Source of the DNA: Candidatus Scotarchaeum otlingeri
Lineage (GTDB): Archaea; Thermoproteota; Nitrososphaeria; Geothermarchaeales; JDFR-13
Assembly (NCBI GenBank): GCA_002011075.2
Contig: MTMA02000006.1
Span: 155,842 to 219,841, forward strand
Direction: 5' to 3'
Length of the DNA stretch: 64,000 nucleotides
Shown here: piece after piece, positions 60,052 through 64,000 of the stretch
How the letters are laid out: the number at the start of each line of letters is the position of its first letter
Numbering within the stretch: the first letter of the stretch is position 1
Notes under the pieces: model-generated
Told to the model about the DNA's origin: nothing
Databases searched by the model: none
Seen by the model: only the letters and a program-made list of their open reading frames with translations
Program-made: the position numbers and the translations under genes

Positions 60052-60697
60052 AGCATTTGTCATTGACCGAGAATCTTTAATTAAAGCGGTGGAAGAAGCA
60101 AAAACTTCTAAAAAAAGAAATTTTAAGCAAAGTATAGAACTTATTATCGCGCTTGAAGGTTTGGACCTAAAAAAGCCTGAAAATAGAATAAGAGGCTCCG
60201 TTCGATTGCCCTATGGAACAGGGAAAGACAGAACTATTGCTATCTTTGCAGACGGTGTTATAGCCGAGAAGGCAAAGGAGGCAGGTGTAGACGCCGTCAT
60301 TTCGAGTAAGGAGTTAGACAACTTATCTGGATCACGCAGGGATGCAAAAAAATTAGCTAAAAAATATGATTTCTTTCTTTCAGAACCTGGGTTGATGTCG
60401 AAGGTAGGTAAAATCCTCGGGTTTACTTTAGGACCCAGGGGTAAAATGCCTCAGATTGTAACACCTGCTACAGATATACAATCATTAGTAAAAGAACTTA
60501 AATCTTCGATTGGCATTAATGTGAGGAATAACCCTATGGTGGCGGTTGCCATTGGAGATGAAGAAATGGATGCTGAAAAAGTGGCTGATAACGCCTTGGC
60601 GGTAATAGAATTTATCAAAAATAAAGTTGCAGATAAGGCTCGCATAAAGAAAATCTATATTAAAACTACCATGGGTAAACCGGTTAGAGTGATGTAA
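60044..60697 (+). CDS. rpl1: Large ribosomal subunit protein uL1
   Basis: A 217-residue uL1, the L1-stalk protein involved in tRNA exit and, in archaea, autoregulation through its own mRNA. SKKRNFKQSIELIIALEGLDLKKPENRIRGSVRLPYGTGK, FLSEPGLMSKVGKILGFTLGPRGKMP and IYIKTTMGKPVRV are characteristic (in pieces). Confidence 0.96.
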   Translation: MSRAFVIDRESLIKAVEEAKTSKKRNFKQSIELIIALEGLDLKKPENRIRGSVRLPYGTGKDRTIAIFADGVIAEKAKEAGVDAVISSKELDNLSGSRRDAKKLAKKYDFFLSEPGLMSKVGKILGFTLGPRGKMPQIVTPATDIQSLVKELKSSIGINVRNNPMVAVAIGDEEMDAEKVADNALAVIEFIKNKVADKARIKKIYIKTTMGKPVRVM

Positions 60698-60699
60698 AG

Positions 60700-61566
60700 A
60701 TGAGATATCGAATGGTTGTTAGCAGTAGAAAGCGAAAGGAGGAGTCGCGTAAGCTCTTTGAAAAACTACTTAGGGAATACAGTCATCTTATCATTATTGA
60801 TGCATCAGGCTTAAGAGCGAAGTTGCTTGATGAAATTAGAAGGTTATCTAAGGAATATGGCTTCATTATTAAAGGAGGGAAAAATGGGGTATTTATTAAG
60901 GCACTTGAGGCTGTATCCAAAGATCTATCTGAAGATTTAAAGAAACATATTAAAGGCCAGAACATATTTCTCTTTACCAATGAAGATATGATTGACCTAG
61001 CTCTAAAATTGAGTAAGCTAGAGGTAGATCTTCCCGCTTCACCCGGAGATATCGCTGTCGACGACATTGTTATTCCCGCAGGTAATACAGGTATTCCGCC
61101 TGGGCCGGTTATAGGGCTTTTCTCTGCCCTGGGACTTCAAACGAGAATTATGAGTGGAACCATTCATATCATGAAAGAAACGGTCGCAGCTAAGAAGGGA
61201 GAACGGATATCCATGGAGTTAGCAAACTTATTATCAAAGTTGGGGATAACTCCTATAAAGGCGAAAGTAAACTTCAAATTTGGTTATGACTTGAAGAATA
61301 AATTGTATTATCCAATAGAGTTATTGATACCCGACATGGAGGAAATAAGAGAAGCACTGAATAAAGCCGTGCTGAACGCGTTTCACCTTGCAATAGAAAC
61401 AGAATATCCAGAGCCAACAATATTAACCATACTTATTCAACGTGCTTACATAAACGCTAAAACCCTAGCAATTGAATCTGGGTACATATCTAAAGAGACA
61501 GTTCCAATATTGATTTCAAAAGCTATAGCTGTGGCCAAGGCGCTTGAAGAAGCAATTTCAGCTTAA
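60700..61566 (+). CDS. rpl10: Large ribosomal subunit protein uL10 (P0)
   Basis: A 288-residue P0 stalk base protein, shorter than many archaeal forms because the charged C-terminal DDMGFGLF-type tail is absent; the chain ends AVAKALEEAISA. RRLSKEYGFIIKGGKNGVFIKALE, DIVIPAGNTGIPPGPVIGLFSALGLQTRIMSGTIHI and the C-terminal helices binding P1 dimers are present. Start ATG 60700, two bases after uL1. Confidence 0.94.
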   Translation: MRYRMVVSSRKRKEESRKLFEKLLREYSHLIIIDASGLRAKLLDEIRRLSKEYGFIIKGGKNGVFIKALEAVSKDLSEDLKKHIKGQNIFLFTNEDMIDLALKLSKLEVDLPASPGDIAVDDIVIPAGNTGIPPGPVIGLFSALGLQTRIMSGTIHIMKETVAAKKGERISMELANLLSKLGITPIKAKVNFKFGYDLKNKLYYPIELLIPDMEEIREALNKAVLNAFHLAIETEYPEPTILTILIQRAYINAKTLAIESGYISKETVPILISKAIAVAKALEEAISA

Positions 61567-61633
61567 GGTGAGCGCCAAAATTTAAATATATGTTGATAGA
61601 TATGGGTAGTAGTGAGGATAAAGGTGAGATTTG

Positions 61634-61945
61634 ATGAAATATATCTACGCCGCATTATTGCTTCATGAATCGGGTAAAGAGATCAACGAAGAAAATTTGA
61701 AGAAGTTAATGGAGGTTGTCGGTGAGGAAATAGATGAAGCAAGAATAAAATCATTAGCAGCCGCCCTTAAGAATGTAGATATTGATGAAGTGATATCTAC
61801 CGCGTTGACAATGCCCACTGTGGCTGCTCAGGCACCTACTGCACCAGCTGAAAAACCCGCTGAGGAGGCTCCTAAGGAAGAAGCTGAGGAAGAAGAGAAA
61901 GAGGAGGAAGAAGCTCTAGAGGGATTAGGCGCGTTATTTGGTTAA
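61634..61945 (+). CDS. rpl12: Large ribosomal subunit protein P1 (L12)
   Basis: A 103-residue archaeal P1 stalk protein. N-terminal dimerisation helices ([44 protein letters not shown]), an Ala/Pro hinge, an acidic run, and the C-terminal [11 protein letters not shown] that recruits elongation factors. ATG 61634 is preceded by a TTG; leader begins after a possible promoter in the gap from uL10. Confidence 0.95.
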   Translation: MKYIYAALLLHESGKEINEENLKKLMEVVGEEIDEARIKSLAAALKNVDIDEVISTALTMPTVAAQAPTAPAEKPAEEAPKEEAEEEEKEEEEALEGLGALFG

Positions 61946-61965
61946 AAAACTTTAGTTAGGAATAA

Positions 61966-61986
61966 CTGTTTTTTCATTTTTTATTT
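61966..61986 (+). terminator. T-rich terminator after the stalk operon
   Basis: Two T runs (gttttttcatttttt) follow the P1 stop by about 20 bases and precede alaS, matching archaeal oligo-T termination. Confidence 0.5.
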
Positions 61987-62027
61987 AGAGGCAATTATTA
62001 TTATTAGGTTAAATAGGGTAAGCTATA

Positions 62028-64000
62028 ATGAAAAGCCAATTTACAATTGATCCAGAAGAGTTTAATATCGAATTTATGAAGCAGCATGATTATATTAGGA
62101 AAAAATGTGTAGTATGCGGAACATATTTCTGGACTAATGATCATGATAGGAATAACTGTGGAGAGCCGCCCTGTTCCCCCTATACCTTCCTGAAGAAACC
62201 CCCTACCAGAAAAAGGTATAATGTTTCAGAGATGCGAAAGGAATTTATATCGTTCTTTGAAGAAAACGGTCATAAGCCTATTAATCCATATCCTGTAGTT
62301 TCAAGGTGGAGAGACGACTTATTAATTACGATCGCCTCGATAGCTGATTTTCAGCCCTACGTAACCACAGGTATTTCAGACCCACCAGCAAATCCACTGG
62401 TAATTAGCCAACCATGCCTACGATTCGAAGATATCCAAAACGTGGGGTTAACTGCTGGCAGACATTTAACAATATTCGAAATGGGTGGAGCACATGCATT
62501 TAATAGACGCGACAAAAACATTATTTATTGGAAAGATGGCACGGTAGAGTATCATCATAGGTTTGCCGTAGATCATTTAGGGATAGATGAAGATAAGATC
62601 ATTTATAAAGAACATTTTTGGGTTGGAGGCGGTAATGCAGGGCCAGATCTGGAAGGGATAATTGAGGGATTAGAGGTTTCCACACTTGTTTTCATGATGT
62701 ATAGTATTGTAGATAACGAACTTATTGAGACTCCTATATTAACCGTTGATACCGGATATGGTATGGAGAGGTGGGCCTGGCTTTCTACAGGGTCTCCCAC
62801 AGCTTTCCATACTATATATGGAGATCTGGCTGTTGATATCGCTAATTGGGCGGATATCGATTTGAAAGAAGACATTATTTATATGGATACACTGTATTCG
62901 GGTGGGTATAGCTACGATAACATTGATAATGTAAATAGTATAAGAAGGAAATTAGCTGAAAGCACAGGCTATAGCCCTATTGAGCTTATTAACAAGATGA
63001 ACATTCTAAATGAGTTGTATGCCGTTTTGGACCATTCCAAAGCCTCTATATTTCTTATTAAAGATGGTGCTATGCCTTCTAATGTCAAAGAAGGATACTT
63101 GACTAGGCTATTACTTAGAAGAATGTTTAGGATTATGGAAAAGAATAATATAATTGAGTACCTCGATAGATTGATTAGCAAACAAATTGATATTTGGGGG
63201 AAAGATTTTAAGGAGATTACCGAGTCCCGAGATATAATTTTTGAAGTTATAGAATTAGAATATAAAAAATATAGTGAGACACTAACAAAGGGATCCGCAC
63301 TAATAGAAAATATAATCAGAAAAAAGGGAGAATTAACGGTAGATGACCTTATCGTACTATATGACTCGCATGGTCTACCCCCAGATTATGTTGTTGACGT
63401 GGCTAGAAAACATAATATAAATATAAATGTCCCTAAAGATTTTCATTCTCAAGTTGCTAAGAGGCATCAATCAGCTGAGACAAAAATAAAGGAGAAAATC
63501 AAGTTCTTTGATAAGGAATATGATACGAAGCGATTATACTATGAAAAACCATATCAAAGTAAGATGCTGGCCAAGGTACTGGCGATAAAAGATAATATGG
63601 TTATTCTTGATAGAACAGTATTCTATCCTCAGGGAGGCGGCCAAATTGGCGATTCAGGATTTATTGTAATTAATGATAATAAGTGGCGTGTTATAGAGAC
63701 ACAGCTTATAGATAATAATATTGTTCATATACTCGAGGATACTGTTGAAGGAAAAATAAATGTGGGTGATAAAGTAAAGGGGTATGTCGATTGGGATAGA
63801 CGGTTATCGCTTATGCGGCATCATACAGCGACTCATATACTACTAGGAGCTATTAAAAGAGTTTTGGGGTCCCATATTTGGCAAGCGGGGGCCGAGAAAC
63901 GTCCAGATCAGGCGCGTCTCGACATTACCCATTACAAATCTATATCTACTGAGGAGTTGCGCGAAATAGAACGGCTGGCTAATGATATTATTGCTAAAGG
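62028..64000 (+). CDS. alaS: Alanyl-tRNA synthetase, archaeal type (3' truncated by window edge)
   Basis: The first 657 residues of AlaS. An archaeal N-terminal zinc segment (KKCVVCGTYFWTNDHDRNNCGEPPC) precedes the class II catalytic core: RKEFISFFEENGHKPI, ASIADFQPYVT, CLRFEDIQNVGLTAGRHLTIFEMGGAHAF, FWVGGGNAGPDLEGI, TVDTGYGMERWAWL. The editing domain starts near 525 (FYPQGGGQIGDSG) and carries the HHTATHILLGA zinc motif. The oligomerisation domain lies beyond the window. It is alone after the stalk operon terminator. Confidence 0.96.
   Translation, partial: MKSQFTIDPEEFNIEFMKQHDYIRKKCVVCGTYFWTNDHDRNNCGEPPCSPYTFLKKPPTRKRYNVSEMRKEFISFFEENGHKPINPYPVVSRWRDDLLITIASIADFQPYVTTGISDPPANPLVISQPCLRFEDIQNVGLTAGRHLTIFEMGGAHAFNRRDKNIIYWKDGTVEYHHRFAVDHLGIDEDKIIYKEHFWVGGGNAGPDLEGIIEGLEVSTLVFMMYSIVDNELIETPILTVDTGYGMERWAWLSTGSPTAFHTIYGDLAVDIANWADIDLKEDIIYMDTLYSGGYSYDNIDNVNSIRRKLAESTGYSPIELINKMNILNELYAVLDHSKASIFLIKDGAMPSNVKEGYLTRLLLRRMFRIMEKNNIIEYLDRLISKQIDIWGKDFKEITESRDIIFEVIELEYKKYSETLTKGSALIENIIRKKGELTVDDLIVLYDSHGLPPDYVVDVARKHNININVPKDFHSQVAKRHQSAETKIKEKIKFFDKEYDTKRLYYEKPYQSKMLAKVLAIKDNMVILDRTVFYPQGGGQIGDSGFIVINDNKWRVIETQLIDNNIVHILEDTVEGKINVGDKVKGYVDWDRRLSLMRHHTATHILLGAIKRVLGSHIWQAGAEKRPDQARLDITHYKSISTEELREIERLANDIIAK

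Noticed and set aside
1-64000. CRISPR arrays, insertion sequences and rRNA genes
   Set aside because: I saw no regularly spaced repeats, no transposase-like frame with flanking inverted repeats, and no rRNA signature segments in the window.

Overview
This window reads as chromosome of a thermophilic archaeon of the Thermoproteota (TACK) group. The evidence is archaeal: a ribosomal-protein supercluster with eS4, eL32, eL19 and RNase P p29; an archaeal alaS; aIF6, prefoldin alpha, TFE, NAC, MBF1, Trm56, DtdA and Cbf5; tRNA genes with introns, two of which carry extra introns at non-canonical positions; and very low GC. eL34 and eL14 are absent beside cmk/cbf5 and eL20 (LX) is absent between aIF6 and prefoldin. 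From memory of ribosomal-protein inventories this fits the Nitrososphaeria/Aigarchaeota side of the TACK group better than classical Thermoprotei, but that placement is an inference.

Layout. 0-6 kb: the end of a nucleotidyltransferase, an AlaX editing protein, a luciferase-like oxidoreductase, a CDGSH protein, a class III aminotransferase paired with a DUF6206-like protein, and a membrane protein. 6.2-15.7 kb: an accessory region with a Met/His-rich secreted protein, an isochorismatase-family enzyme, a strongly strand-skewed spacer, and an intron-containing tRNA-Tyr whose 3' end is duplicated 3.87 kb downstream. Between the two tRNA 3' ends sits a three-gene cassette (A1-B1-C1: PD-(D/E)XK nuclease-like, unknown, tRNA-guanine-transglycosylase-like). 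Directly beyond the second copy lies a divergent relative of the same cassette on the other strand, in permuted order (C2-A2-B2). Its far side meets the decayed remains of an ABC-transporter ATPase. 16-24 kb: a secreted coiled-coil stalk protein, a flavoprotein, a methylcitrate-type cluster (citrate synthase, methylisocitrate lyase, PrpD), a divergent NAD-kinase-like protein, a cupin, and tRNA-Trp and tRNA-Pro. 24-42 kb: an unknown winged-helix protein, NAC, MBF1, HflX, Trm56, TFE, then an uninterrupted S10-end/spc-type ribosomal operon from uL22 to SecY, adenylate kinase, a YidC-like insertase, cmk, Cbf5 and tRNA-Ser. 42-53 kb: nucleotide-sugar and glycosyltransferase genes, five further tRNAs, and scattered metabolic and RNA-modification genes. 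53-64 kb: a second translation block from a PUA protein through eS19, PDCD5, eL39, eL31, aIF6, prefoldin and FtsY, then argF and dtdA, then SecE-Spt5-uL11-uL1-uL10-P1 and the first two thirds of alaS.

The most unusual content is the duplicated TGT-like/nuclease cassette at the tRNA-Tyr. TGT-like proteins paired with nuclease genes recall 7-deazaguanine DNA-modification (DpdA-type) systems. Here the TGT-like protein keeps the zinc site but shows no obvious catalytic Asp at the expected place, and the third protein is unknown. I regard it as a candidate undescribed compact defence or base-modification system that integrates at a tRNA gene without carrying a recombinase.
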